From the NCBI RefSeq assembly GCF_001747895.1, contig NZ_LNNB01000008.1, forward strand, positions 1 to 64,000: a DNA stretch of 64,000 nt. Reading direction: 5' to 3'. Of the stretch, positions 36,899 to 45,280 are shown in pieces; position 1 is the stretch's first letter; each line of letters opens with the position of its first letter. Below the pieces are notes generated by a model, which did not search any database, was not told the DNA's origin, and saw nothing but the letters and a program-made list of their open reading frames with translations. The translations under genes were made by a program, and so were the position numbers. The stretch is from Staphylococcus equorum (GTDB lineage Bacteria; Bacillota; Bacilli; Staphylococcales; Staphylococcaceae).

Positions 36899-37549
36899 AT
36901 GATGTTGGATACAAAAACGTTATATCAACTACTATATGAGCATATGGGTCCTCAGGGCTGGTGGCCGGCAGAATCAAAAATAGAAGTTATGTTGGGCGCG
37001 ATTCTCGTTCAGAATACGAATTGGCGAAATGCAGCATATGCAATTGAATCTTTAAAGCAAGCAACACATCTAAAACCACATCACATCTTGAATTTAAAGT
37101 TAGAAACGTTACAAGTATTAATTAAATCGAGTGGATTTTATAAAAATAAGGCACAAACCATTCTCTCTTTATTAACTTGGTTGGATCGCTACGATTTTGA
37201 TTATCAGGAGATTAATCATCGTTATAAACAAGACTTGAGAAAGACGTTGTTAGAAATTAAAGGCATTGGTAGTGAGACAGCTGATGTACTCATCGTATAT
37301 ATCTTTGGAGGTGTTGAGTTTATAGCAGACAGTTATTCTAGAAGACTATATCGAAAATTAGGATATACGCAAACTGACAGCTATGAACAATTAAAGCGAC
37401 ATATTAAATTACCAGATGACTTTTCAAATCAAGATGCTAACGAATTCCACGCATTGCTCGATAATTTTGGCAAAAATTATTTTAACGGTAAAATAAACTC
37501 AAAATATACATTTTTAGATGCTTATTTTGAAAATGAAACAAGTGGTTGA
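36899..37549 (+). CDS. Endonuclease III-like HhH-GPD protein lacking catalytic Lys and FeS cluster
   Basis: A 216-aa base-excision-type protein with the helix-hairpin-helix EIKGIGSETADV (about residues 119-130) and the conserved Asp144 in IADSYSRR. The catalytic lysine of endonuclease III (GVGRKTA) is replaced by Glu126, and the C-terminal four-cysteine iron-sulfur motif is absent. It may be a monofunctional glycosylase or a non-catalytic DNA binder. ATG 36899 follows GAGAGGTGG; an upstream ATG 36851 lies just after the argS terminator without a site. Confidence 0.82.
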   Translation: MMLDTKTLYQLLYEHMGPQGWWPAESKIEVMLGAILVQNTNWRNAAYAIESLKQATHLKPHHILNLKLETLQVLIKSSGFYKNKAQTILSLLTWLDRYDFDYQEINHRYKQDLRKTLLEIKGIGSETADVLIVYIFGGVEFIADSYSRRLYRKLGYTQTDSYEQLKRHIKLPDDFSNQDANEFHALLDNFGKNYFNGKINSKYTFLDAYFENETSG

Positions 37550-37597
37550 CCTTCACGTAACGTAATACTACATACTGCGTTATAGGAGGCGAGATAA

Positions 37598-37986
37598 TTG
37601 AAACAACAATTTAGTCCAAAAGACATCGCAAATATTACTGGTGTAAGTACGCGCACATTGCATTACTACCATGAAATAGGTCTGTTAATACCCAATCAAG
37701 TTTATGAGCAAGGCTATAGGTCATATAACATGGAAAATATAACGAAACTGCAGTATATTTTATTTTTAAGAGCGTTAGAATTAACATTAGAAGAAATAAA
37801 ACAATATTTTGAAGGCACTATCAATGAAAAGAATAAAATACTCAATTTATTGAATATATGGCACTTACGTATGAGCAAGATGAACGATTTATAAAAAATA
37901 TTAACAAAAATAGTAACGATGATTTCCAACACTATTTGATTCAAACGATGCGTATATTTGTTAATAAAGAAGATAATTCAAATTAA
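37598..37986 (+). pseudogene. MerR/TipAS-type regulator, internally deleted and frameshifted
   Basis: The N-terminus is a normal MerR DNA-binding domain (DIANITGVSTRTLHYYHEIG, then YRSYNMENITKLQYILFLR). After about residue 90 the frame ends at 37894. The adjacent frame reads MALTYEQDERFIKNINK then DDFQHYLIQTMRIFV, the tail of a TipAS effector domain, to a stop at 37986. Most of the effector domain is missing. The short product (98 aa) could still bind DNA. Start TTG with GGAGGCGA leader. Confidence 0.8.
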
Positions 37987-38040
37987 ATTTGTATGCCATT
38001 GAATTTGTTTATAACATATGACACAAACGCTTAACTAGAC

Positions 38041-38073
38041 GAGGCTGGGACATAAATACATGTCTCAGCCTCA
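38041..38073. repeat. GAGGCTGGGACATA intergenic hairpin repeat
   Basis: GAGGCTG-GGACAT pairs with ATGTCT-CAGCCTC. This hairpin is a widespread staphylococcal intergenic repeat; related copies lie at 22138, 54911 and 61594. It can terminate transcription. Confidence 0.8.
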
Positions 38074-38190
38074 ACCATTTTATTGGTTTTACACTCAAAT
38101 GTGAATTTATAGAAAAAAATTAGCATTGATAATTAAAATTGAGCAAAATTTTGATATGATTAAGAAAAATATGATCTAGGAGATTACGAC

Positions 38191-39075
38191 GTGAAAAGAC
38201 TTCATAAAATTTTTTATCTTTTTATTGTTTTAGTATTTTTATTAGCAGCTTGTGGGACAAACGAAGAGCAATCTAAAGAGAAAGCACAAAATTCGGACAA
38301 ACGTTCTTACGACAGAATTATATCATTGATGCCTAGTAATACTGAGATATTGTATGAATTAGGATTAGGAAATAATATCGTGGGTGTCTCGACTGTGGAT
38401 GACTATCCGAAAGAAGTTAAAGATAAGCAGCAGTTTGATGCAATGAAATTAAATAAAGAATCCTTATTAAAAGCAAAACCAGATTTAATTTTAGCGCATG
38501 AATCACAGAAATCAACAAGTGGTGACATATTAAATATGCTTAAAGAGAGTGGCGTTAAAGTAGTCTATGTGAAAGATGCACAATCACTTACCGAAATGTA
38601 TAACACCTTTAATCAAATTGGTAAGGTGACTGGTAAAGAGGATGAGGCAAATGCACTCATTAAAGAGACGAAACAAAATATTAAAGAAGTGAAAGCATCG
38701 GTACCGGAAGATGCTAAACCACAAGAGGTGTTTATGGAAGTCTCTTCCGAACCAGAAATATATACAGCAGGTAAACACACATTTTTTGATGATATGTTGA
38801 ACCAATTAAACGCAACGAATAGTTTTTCGAATTTAGAGGGTTGGCAAAAAGTAAGTAAAGAAGCAATTATTAAGAAGAATCCAGATGTTATGATTTCGAC
38901 AATGGGTATCTCTAAAGCCGAATACCAAAAAGCGTTGAACCATCGTGGCGGATTCAGTGACATAAAAGCAGTGCAACACAATCAAGTTGAAGCTGTGAAT
39001 GGCGATCAAATTTCACGTCCTGGGCCACGTATTGATGATGGACTAAAAGCTTTGAAAGAGGCCATTTACAAATAA
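38191..39075 (+). CDS. ABC transporter substrate-binding lipoprotein (iron/cobalamin type)
   Basis: A 294-aa lipoprotein with signal peptide and lipobox LLAAC (Cys at about residue 22) and a helical-backbone metal receptor fold (IISLMPSNTEILYELGLG, DYPKEV, RPGPRIDDGLKAL). It binds an iron complex or a cobalamin-like ligand at the outer face of the membrane. GTG start after TAGGAGA. A FecCD permease follows 141 nt later; no ATPase gene is nearby, so a shared ATPase such as FhuC is likely needed. A weak Fur-box-like TGATAATTAAAATTG is at 38127. Confidence 0.87.
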   Translation: MKRLHKIFYLFIVLVFLLAACGTNEEQSKEKAQNSDKRSYDRIISLMPSNTEILYELGLGNNIVGVSTVDDYPKEVKDKQQFDAMKLNKESLLKAKPDLILAHESQKSTSGDILNMLKESGVKVVYVKDAQSLTEMYNTFNQIGKVTGKEDEANALIKETKQNIKEVKASVPEDAKPQEVFMEVSSEPEIYTAGKHTFFDDMLNQLNATNSFSNLEGWQKVSKEAIIKKNPDVMISTMGISKAEYQKALNHRGGFSDIKAVQHNQVEAVNGDQISRPGPRIDDGLKALKEAIYK

Positions 39076-39216
39076 TAGGTATTCGCCCATTATCCATATA
39101 ATCGTACAATCTGATGCTTATGAAATTCAAGCTATTTATTTGGAGAGGTATAGTGTTAAGCCTAAACAGATGGTATTGTAATAATTGAAAGATTTCATTG
39201 AAAGCGTGGCAAAAAA

Positions 39217-40167
39217 ATGAAGTACTATAAATCAATCATAATATGGCTAACAGTACTCATTGCTAGCATATTGCTAAGTTTATTATGGAGTATTGGGGAC
39301 ATCAGTGACGCATTGACTCAAACGATTCTCTTTCAAGTTAGAATACCAAGAACACTACAAGCTTTGCTTGCAGGTATTGGCTTGACACTTGCTGGCCATA
39401 TGTTTCAAACATTATTGAATAATCCATTAGCGGATAGTTTTACATTAGGATTAGCGAGTGGCGCAACATTTGGGTCAGGCTTGGCTGTCGTCTTAGGCAT
39501 GTCATTTATATGGTTACCGATCTTTTCAGTTGCATTCAGTATTATTACATTGGTTTTAGTCCTTGTTCTAACGATGGCGATGTCGAGAGGTTATCCGATT
39601 AGAACATTGATATTATCAGGTATTATGATAGGTGCTTTATTTAACGCCTTTCTATATATACTCATTATATTTAATCAAAATAAAATGAATAATATTGTCA
39701 ATTATATGTTTGGTGGATTCTCTTCAGCTGAATATAACGAAGTGGTATACATTGGCACAGTGTTACTCATTGGTGTTATTATTTTATTAAGTATGATTTC
39801 TAAAATTAAAATATTACAACTTGGCGATTTACGGGCCAAATCATTAGGTTTAAATGTTCAAAGTATGACATATAGCGTGCTGTTGATTGCTTCAATTTTA
39901 ACTGCAGTAATCGTTGCTTATGTTGGTGTTATTGGCTTTATTGGTATGGTTATACCACAACTTGTACGGCGACACAGTGGACATTATGATTTAGGACAAC
40001 AAATGATACTTAATATGATTATTGGTGGTACAATTATGGTGCTTTCAGATTGGTTGGGCAGTGTTGTTTTAGAACCATTCCAAGTACCTGCAAGTATCAT
40101 ACTGGCTTTACTGGGTATTCCAGTATTATTCTATATCATGATTACACAACCACGTATGTATGAATAG
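39217..40167 (+). CDS. FecCD-family ABC transporter permease
   Basis: A 316-aa membrane permease with about nine to ten segments. FecCD landmarks are VRIPRTLQALLAGIGLTLAG near residue 44, GVIGFIGMVIPQLVRRHSGH with the ATPase-coupling G, and DWLGSVVLEPFQVPASIILALLG. It forms the channel for the preceding lipoprotein; the ATPase is supplied from elsewhere. No strong ribosome site is seen before ATG 39217, and upstream starts are closed by stops. Confidence 0.88.
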   Translation: MKYYKSIIIWLTVLIASILLSLLWSIGDISDALTQTILFQVRIPRTLQALLAGIGLTLAGHMFQTLLNNPLADSFTLGLASGATFGSGLAVVLGMSFIWLPIFSVAFSIITLVLVLVLTMAMSRGYPIRTLILSGIMIGALFNAFLYILIIFNQNKMNNIVNYMFGGFSSAEYNEVVYIGTVLLIGVIILLSMISKIKILQLGDLRAKSLGLNVQSMTYSVLLIASILTAVIVAYVGVIGFIGMVIPQLVRRHSGHYDLGQQMILNMIIGGTIMVLSDWLGSVVLEPFQVPASIILALLGIPVLFYIMITQPRMYE

Positions 40168-40235
40168 TGAAGTATAAATAGATGAATATATGCTGATAAG
40201 CATAAATTAAAGTAAAAGTTTGAATTAAAGAGGTA

Positions 40236-40940
40236 ATGATGATGGACTTAACACAAGTAAAAGCGGTTGTCTTTGATTTAGAAGGTACACTGTTAGATCG
40301 AAAAAAATCTCGCGAAAAATTTATTGAAGAACAGTATGAAAGATTTCATGACTATTTAGTACGTATACAACTTGCAGATTTCAAGAAAAAATTTATAGAA
40401 TTAGATGATGATGAAGATCATGATAAACCAGAATTATACAAAGCAATTATTAAAGATTTTCATGTTGATCGCTTAACGTGGAAAGACCTATTTAATGATT
40501 TTGAAATGCACTTTTATCGTTATGTATTTCCTTATTACGACACACTTTATACACTTGAAAAGCTAACAAGTAATGGCTATCTCACGGGTGTAATCGCAAA
40601 TGGAAAGTCGAAAATCAAACAATTCCGAATGCATACTTTAGGTGTAGAAGATGCGATTAATTATTTGTCTACATCTGAAACAGTAGGCTACCGTAAACCA
40701 CATCCTAAGATATTTGAAGATATGTTATCCCAACTAGGGACAAAACCAGAAGAAACGATTTATGTGGGTGATGATCCATTGAATGATGTTGCACCTGCGA
40801 GAGCGATGGGAATGATCAGCGTTTGGTTTAAGGAAGATGATGAGGTTGAAGTAGAACCATTACCAGAAGAAATAGATTTTACAATTAGGAGCACTGAAGA
40901 ATTATTAACAATATTATCTATAGCGAAGAAAGGAAGATAA
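40236..40940 (+). CDS. HAD-family hydrolase with unusual DxE motif I
   Basis: A 234-aa phosphatase-like protein. Motif I is VFDLEGTLLD: the nucleophile Asp14 is present, but the acid-base Asp is Glu16. Motif III/IV follow as RKPHPKIFEDML and YVGDDPLNDVAPARAMG. Three consecutive ATG codons (40236, 40239, 40242) are possible starts; the last has best spacing to AGAGG. It is 3 nt from the alpha/beta hydrolase gene, so they form an operon. Substrate unknown. Confidence 0.83.
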   Translation: MMMDLTQVKAVVFDLEGTLLDRKKSREKFIEEQYERFHDYLVRIQLADFKKKFIELDDDEDHDKPELYKAIIKDFHVDRLTWKDLFNDFEMHFYRYVFPYYDTLYTLEKLTSNGYLTGVIANGKSKIKQFRMHTLGVEDAINYLSTSETVGYRKPHPKIFEDMLSQLGTKPEETIYVGDDPLNDVAPARAMGMISVWFKEDDEVEVEPLPEEIDFTIRSTEELLTILSIAKKGR

Positions 40941-40943
40941 TCA

Positions 40944-41747
40944 ATGAATTTATTTACAACAAAAGATGGCGTCGCTTTGAATTACAGAACAAGTGGTGAG
41001 GGCAATGCTATTGTTATGATACACACTGCCTTAGATAATTTATCTATATACAACGAGATTGAAAATGCCTTAAATAAAACGCATCAAGTTGTGGTTATTG
41101 ATTTAAGAGGTCATGGTTATTCAGATAAACCAAATGCTATTGAATTTAAAACATATGCAGAAGATATTAAAGCGTTATTAGATTATTTATATATTCCAGA
41201 ATGTGCAATAATTGGTCATGAGTTAGGCGGCTCAGTTGCAGCCTCATTTGTTGCTCAATATCCAGAGATGGCAACGACACTGACATTAGTGAATCCAACG
41301 CTACTTAACGAAATAACACCTGAAGAACGTTTGTATCGCAAATATTCGGATACAGTACGTAATTGGGAACAAGAAGCGCAACAAAAGTTTTTTGACAAGC
41401 ATTTATATTATTCAAAACGCGCAGCTAAAAAGGTTTTAAAACAAGTAGACGATACCAATGCAATTGCTACGAAAGCTGAATTACAGGCAGTGAAGGAATC
41501 ATTTAACAATAATCATATTATGCATTATTTAGGGAAAATTCATTTACCAACTTTAATTATCGCTGGTCAGCATGGCGAAAGAACAACCGTTGTAGAAGCT
41601 AAAGAAGTGGGCGACTATATTGGAGATGTTTCGTTTGAAGTGTTCGAAAAATCAGGTTTATATCCGTTTATAGAACAAAAAGAAAAATTCCTCGACGTTG
41701 TAAGGGATTTTATTAAAACAAATGAAAAAAACAAAAATAGAGTATAG
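40944..41747 (+). CDS. Alpha/beta-hydrolase fold protein with degenerate active site
   Basis: A 267-aa protein with oxyanion region VMIHTALDN, DLRGHGYSDKP and the nucleophile elbow IIGHELGG. The usual Ser/Asp nucleophile is Glu93. The catalytic His expected in the late G-H-x-P motif is Leu239 (SGLYPFIEQ). This suggests a non-hydrolytic or altered member. The paralogue at 43451 keeps Asp93 and His. Start has AAGGAAGAT leader; second gene of an operon with the HAD protein. Confidence 0.82.
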   Translation: MNLFTTKDGVALNYRTSGEGNAIVMIHTALDNLSIYNEIENALNKTHQVVVIDLRGHGYSDKPNAIEFKTYAEDIKALLDYLYIPECAIIGHELGGSVAASFVAQYPEMATTLTLVNPTLLNEITPEERLYRKYSDTVRNWEQEAQQKFFDKHLYYSKRAAKKVLKQVDDTNAIATKAELQAVKESFNNNHIMHYLGKIHLPTLIIAGQHGERTTVVEAKEVGDYIGDVSFEVFEKSGLYPFIEQKEKFLDVVRDFIKTNEKNKNRV

Positions 41748-41778
41748 CTTGTATTTATATTACGAAATGATATGAATA

Positions 41779-41795
41779 TGTAATCTTTTTGTAAC
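41779..41795 (+). promoter_or_regulatory. WalR (YycF) box
   Basis: TGTAATCTTTTTGTAAC fits the WalR consensus TGTWAH-N5-TGTWAH perfectly. It is 80 bp before the secreted protein at 41875, suggesting control by the WalKR cell-wall system. Confidence 0.6.
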
Positions 41796-41874
41796 ATCCC
41801 TGTTAATTACGTAATATTTATAGTACACTGTTGATGAGCACAAAATAACTTATAAATAGAAGGAGAGAGTGCTT

Positions 41875-42381
41875 ATGAAAAAAATATTTGCGGCAGTTTT
41901 AGTTTCAGGGTTAGCGTTTTCTGGAATTGGTGCAGGTAGTGTGGATGCGGCTTCAGGTAACTCTATCCAAAATGTTAAGGCATTGCAAGAAGGAGATACA
42001 ACATTAGAAGGCGCAACACTAGGCGAGTCTATTCAAAGTGTATTGAAAAATAACAATACGCCAGTCTATTCTCATCGACCTGATGACAATGAACATTATT
42101 ATGAATTTAAAAAAGAGAATGGTGTACTTATTGTAACTACTGATGGTAAGAAAAATGAAGGCGAAATTACTCGTGTTTCTATGAGTTATAATGATACTGA
42201 TGGCCCAGCTTATGATGAAGTTAAAAATGAAGTCAGCAAAGATGCGGTCGCACGTGAGCATTATAATAACGTAACTGGTAATTTTGGTTATGTGCAAGAT
42301 GATGAAGCTTCATATCAATTCAGCTCGTCATCTCCAAGTGATAAAAATATTAAACTTTATCGTATAGATATTGGTGAATAA
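41875..42381 (+). CDS. Secreted conserved staphylococcal protein
   Basis: A 168-aa exported protein with signal peptide (MKKIFAAVLVSGLAFSGIGA, cleavage near VDAASG). The mature part starts VKALQEGDTTLEGATLGESI, contains an HYYEFKKENGVLIVTTDG segment and ends in a serine-rich tail. ATG 41875 is favoured over GTG 41869 by AGGAGAG spacing. The pattern resembles other staphylococcal extracellular proteins of unknown function. A WalR box lies upstream, a terminator at 42413-42454 downstream. Confidence 0.8.
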   Translation: MKKIFAAVLVSGLAFSGIGAGSVDAASGNSIQNVKALQEGDTTLEGATLGESIQSVLKNNNTPVYSHRPDDNEHYYEFKKENGVLIVTTDGKKNEGEITRVSMSYNDTDGPAYDEVKNEVSKDAVAREHYNNVTGNFGYVQDDEASYQFSSSSPSDKNIKLYRIDIGE

Positions 42382-42412
42382 GTATTACTTGTAGCATTTA
42401 AAAAGAATAATT

Positions 42413-42454
42413 TGACCGGCAAGTGTAAAGCTATATACTTGTCGGTTATTTTAT
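42413..42454 (+). terminator. Terminator after secreted protein
   Basis: Stem ACCGGCAAGT with ACTTGTCGGT followed by TATTTTATT. Confidence 0.7.
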
Positions 42455-42532
42455 TGTTAAAATAAGTGTAAGTATGAGATTATAAATTAAATTATAATAG
42501 TTATAGTTCAAATATTATTAAAGGAGCTTGTC

Positions 42533-43243
42533 ATGAGAGTTAACGACAAAGTACTAGTGGAAAACATTAATGATTACTTCACTCATAAAGGTCTTTCTCC
42601 AAATTTAATAGATGATATTAAAGTGAAATTGAAAAAAGATTTTCAGAAATCTGAAGAAAAAGATGAAGATTATATTGAATATAGAAAAAAATCACCTGCT
42701 GAAGTGATTTTGACGATACAACGTAATTTATTTACATTACAATTAAATCCTATTGTGTTTTTTATACTTAATTTTATATTATTATCGTATTTATATGATA
42801 AACAATTTGTGCCATTCCAAGCAGCAACAGGATTGTCTATCTTTTATTGTTTAATTATCTTACCAATTTCGATTTTTATATATTTGCGTATTGATTGGAA
42901 AAATTATCTTTATAGTAATAAAGTCGAAAGAATAATAGGATTAGTAGTGGCAGGGGTGTCCTTTATTCTCATTATTGCACACGCATTTAATATGAATTTA
43001 GGCATCGTAGCAGTGACAGTATATGGGCATCAAGCCGTCTTTTTTGTAGGTATTATATTTAGTATTGCAGGTCTTTATTTTAGAAGATTAGAATTTACTG
43101 GTATTGGTTTACTGCTTTGTCAAAAAACAATAGACGCTATGATTAGCAGTCCTGAAATTGCTCAAATTGGATCCATCGTTATTTGGTTCTTGCTATTAAT
43201 TGTTATTATTTATTACACAATTCGTATTTCATCTAGAAATTAA
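42533..43243 (+). CDS. Hypothetical membrane protein, 236 aa
   Basis: The N-terminal 70 residues are soluble and charged (MRVNDKVLVENINDYFTHKG, then lysine/glutamate-rich). About six hydrophobic segments follow, beginning near residue 73 (PIVFFILNFILLSYL). Leader AAAGGAGCTTGTC precedes the ATG. I do not recognise a named family. Monocistronic with a strong terminator at 43278-43330. Confidence 0.75.
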   Translation: MRVNDKVLVENINDYFTHKGLSPNLIDDIKVKLKKDFQKSEEKDEDYIEYRKKSPAEVILTIQRNLFTLQLNPIVFFILNFILLSYLYDKQFVPFQAATGLSIFYCLIILPISIFIYLRIDWKNYLYSNKVERIIGLVVAGVSFILIIAHAFNMNLGIVAVTVYGHQAVFFVGIIFSIAGLYFRRLEFTGIGLLLCQKTIDAMISSPEIAQIGSIVIWFLLLIVIIYYTIRISSRN

Positions 43244-43277
43244 AGTGAAAATAGTATATATGAATATATTTTTAGAG

Positions 43278-43330
43278 CTCTCTTCAAGACGTTAACTGAA
43301 ATCCTTCGTTAACTTGAAGGGAGTTTTTTA
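43278..43330 (+). terminator. Terminator after membrane protein
   Basis: Stem CTCTCTTCAAG..GTTAAC with GTTAACTTGAAGGGAG followed by six T residues. Confidence 0.85.
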
Positions 43331-43395
43331 TTAGTTGGCACAGAAAAAAATAATAAATTAATAAACGATATATTCTGACAAAAACAAAAATAATA

Positions 43396-43421
43396 GCGTA
43401 ATAAACATGAAATAAGGGTAT
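43396..43421 (+). promoter_or_regulatory. Weak sigmaB-like promoter
   Basis: GCGTAA, 14 bp, GGGTAT. The -10 matches sigmaB perfectly, the -35 only 4 of 6. It is 30 bp before the hydrolase start. Confidence 0.35.
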
Positions 43422-43450
43422 ATTACTTCTGTAAAGGGAGGTGGCCCATA

Positions 43451-44263
43451 ATGATAAAAATCGAAACAAGTTGTAATAACGAGATAGCATATATCCGTGA
43501 GGGTCAAGGTTTTCCTGTTATATTAGTACATGGACTAGATAGCAATATGGCTTCTTTATATAACTTGAAAGATGCATTGAAAAATAAATTTGATGTTATT
43601 GTTTATGATGTGAGAGGGCATGGTAAATCTTCCAAGCCGAACTCCTTTAATTTAGAAGATCATGTTGAAGATTTAAAAATATTAATGAAAAAATTAGATG
43701 TTGAAGTAGCACATTTAATTGGACATGATATGGGTGGCTTAATAGCTAAAAATTTTACTAATAAATATGAATCAATGGTGGCATCATTAACTTTAATTGC
43801 ATCTAATCTGATAGATAGTGTACACGGGTTAAATAAACTAATGATAGAACATCAAGACGAAATAGAAGGCTTTGATAAATCTGAAGCACTTATTCTACTA
43901 TTACCGTATATGTATAAAGACCAGGAAAAAGCGAAAAAATGGTTTCAAAACCAGCTCATTTATAGTAGACAATCAGCCGAAGATAGTGCTGTTGCGACAA
44001 GAGCTTTAATGGGATTTCCAGTTTTTAATAAAGATATTGAGATTAAACATGTTAATGTACCAACTTTGCTAGTTAATGGGAAATATGATCCTTTATTTAT
44101 GGGGGAATCAACGAATAGATACGATCATGCGTTTCAAACTTTAACTATTTTAGAATTTAACCAATCCGGTCATGCGCCGCATATTGAAGAACCCGAGCAT
44201 TTTGTGGAAGTGTATTTAGATTTTATTAGCACTTTGAAATATCAAAAGAATGATTTAGTATAA
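43451..44263 (+). CDS. Alpha/beta hydrolase with Asp nucleophile
   Basis: A 270-aa hydrolase. ILVHGLDSN is the oxyanion-hole region, YDVRGHGKSSKP is conserved, the elbow LIGHDMGG places Asp93 as nucleophile (as in haloalkane dehalogenases, epoxide hydrolases and some Dienelactone-like members), and NQSGHAPHIEEPEHF supplies the catalytic His. Leader GGGAGGTGGCCCATA precedes the ATG. Related to the degenerate protein at 40944. Substrate unknown. Confidence 0.88.
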   Translation: MIKIETSCNNEIAYIREGQGFPVILVHGLDSNMASLYNLKDALKNKFDVIVYDVRGHGKSSKPNSFNLEDHVEDLKILMKKLDVEVAHLIGHDMGGLIAKNFTNKYESMVASLTLIASNLIDSVHGLNKLMIEHQDEIEGFDKSEALILLLPYMYKDQEKAKKWFQNQLIYSRQSAEDSAVATRALMGFPVFNKDIEIKHVNVPTLLVNGKYDPLFMGESTNRYDHAFQTLTILEFNQSGHAPHIEEPEHFVEVYLDFISTLKYQKNDLV

Positions 44264-44344
44264 ATGCTTCTTGCAAAGTCTTTTTAAAATACGCGTTGTT
44301 ATTTTATATAGCATAGATACTGCAATGCTTTTATTTCTTTATGA

Positions 44345-44390
44345 AATACTGTTGATATATGTCTCAGGACTTTATCAACGGTATTTTTAT
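44345..44390 (+). terminator. Terminator after hydrolase
   Basis: Stem AATACTGTTGATA with TATCAACGGTATT followed by TTT. Confidence 0.72.
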
Positions 44391-44451
44391 TATTTGTAAG
44401 GAATGAAGATTTTGAAGATGTGTCGGTAACATGCAAAAGGCAAGTACATAT

Positions 44452-44494
44452 AAAAAGGGATTTTCCAATATATTGGAAAATCCCTTTAAAAAAT
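44452..44494. terminator. Terminator of sarA
   Basis: GGGATTTTCCAATA with TATTGGAAAATCCC is a perfect palindrome flanked by A-run and T/A-run; it ends sarA on the minus strand. Confidence 0.85.
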
Positions 44495-44544
44495 AAGTTG
44501 AATATACTATAGAAACTTGCTTGATTGTAGAAGTTTAAAGTAAC

Positions 44545-44919
44545 TTAAACTTCTTTTTCGTCGTTAGCTTCTTTAATACGATTATTAACGCGAGTTAATA
44601 ATTCATTAATTTTTTTACGTTGCTTAGTGTTAACTAAGATTAATACAGTTCTTTCATCTTGTTCGTTACGTTTCTTATCAAAATAGTCTTCTTGAGATAA
44701 GTTTTTAACGGCTTTAACAACTTGTGGTTGTTTGTAATTCAAGTGATTAATGATATCTTTTAAATAATATTCTTCACTTTCATGCTCGCTAATGTATGTT
44801 AATACAGCGAACTCCTCGAAACTTACTGAAAATTCTTTTTTGATAATACCTTTTAGTTTGTCAGCGTATGTGACCATAGCTAATAATTCAAAGCAATCAT
44901 TGATTTTGGTGATAGCCAT
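44545..44919 (-). CDS. sarA: SarA global virulence regulator
   Basis: A 124-aa winged-helix DNA-binding protein of the SarA/MarR family, acting as a dimer on many surface-protein and exoprotein genes. The sequence is close to S. aureus Sar[44 protein letters not shown] (recognition helix) and [15 protein letters not shown] (wing with the DER motif). The start has GGGAGGAATTAGG. Length is identical to S. aureus. The upstream 360 bp probably hold multiple promoters. Confidence 0.97.
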   Translation of the reverse strand: MAITKINDCFELLAMVTYADKLKGIIKKEFSVSFEEFAVLTYISEHESEEYYLKDIINHLNYKQPQVVKAVKNLSQEDYFDKKRNEQDERTVLILVNTKQRKKINELLTRVNNRIKEANDEKEV

Positions 44920-45280
44920 CCTAATTCCTCCCTATTCTAAATGCCCAATCAAATATACATATTAATAATTTTTTTGTATGATTATTTGTCTTAATTCAAA
45001 GTTAAATACAAAGTGTTTGTCATAATTTGTGGCTCGATTATATTTAAGTGAAATATATTAAAACCACTATTATTTAGTTTATTATAACTAAATAAAAATA
45101 GAAAGTAAACAAAAACATGTTTAAGCGTTACGTTAATGATTTCTATTATTAATTCAATTCTTTAAATACCAATACGCTAATCAAAATTTATTTTTCTATT
45201 TTTCAATTTACCTTCATATGATAAAAAGGCTAAATAAACTCAATGGATTTTAAAATGATAACTTTTTATAACGTGTACGT
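44920..45280 (-). promoter_or_regulatory. sarA upstream promoter region
   Basis: A 361-bp AT-rich gap with no gene. On the minus strand TATAAT is visible at 45037-45042 and several A/T tracts occur. In S. aureus the sar locus has three promoters including a sigmaB one; I can not identify each here. The part nearest 45281 is downstream sequence of the HlyD-like gene; no clear terminator is seen there. Confidence 0.45.
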
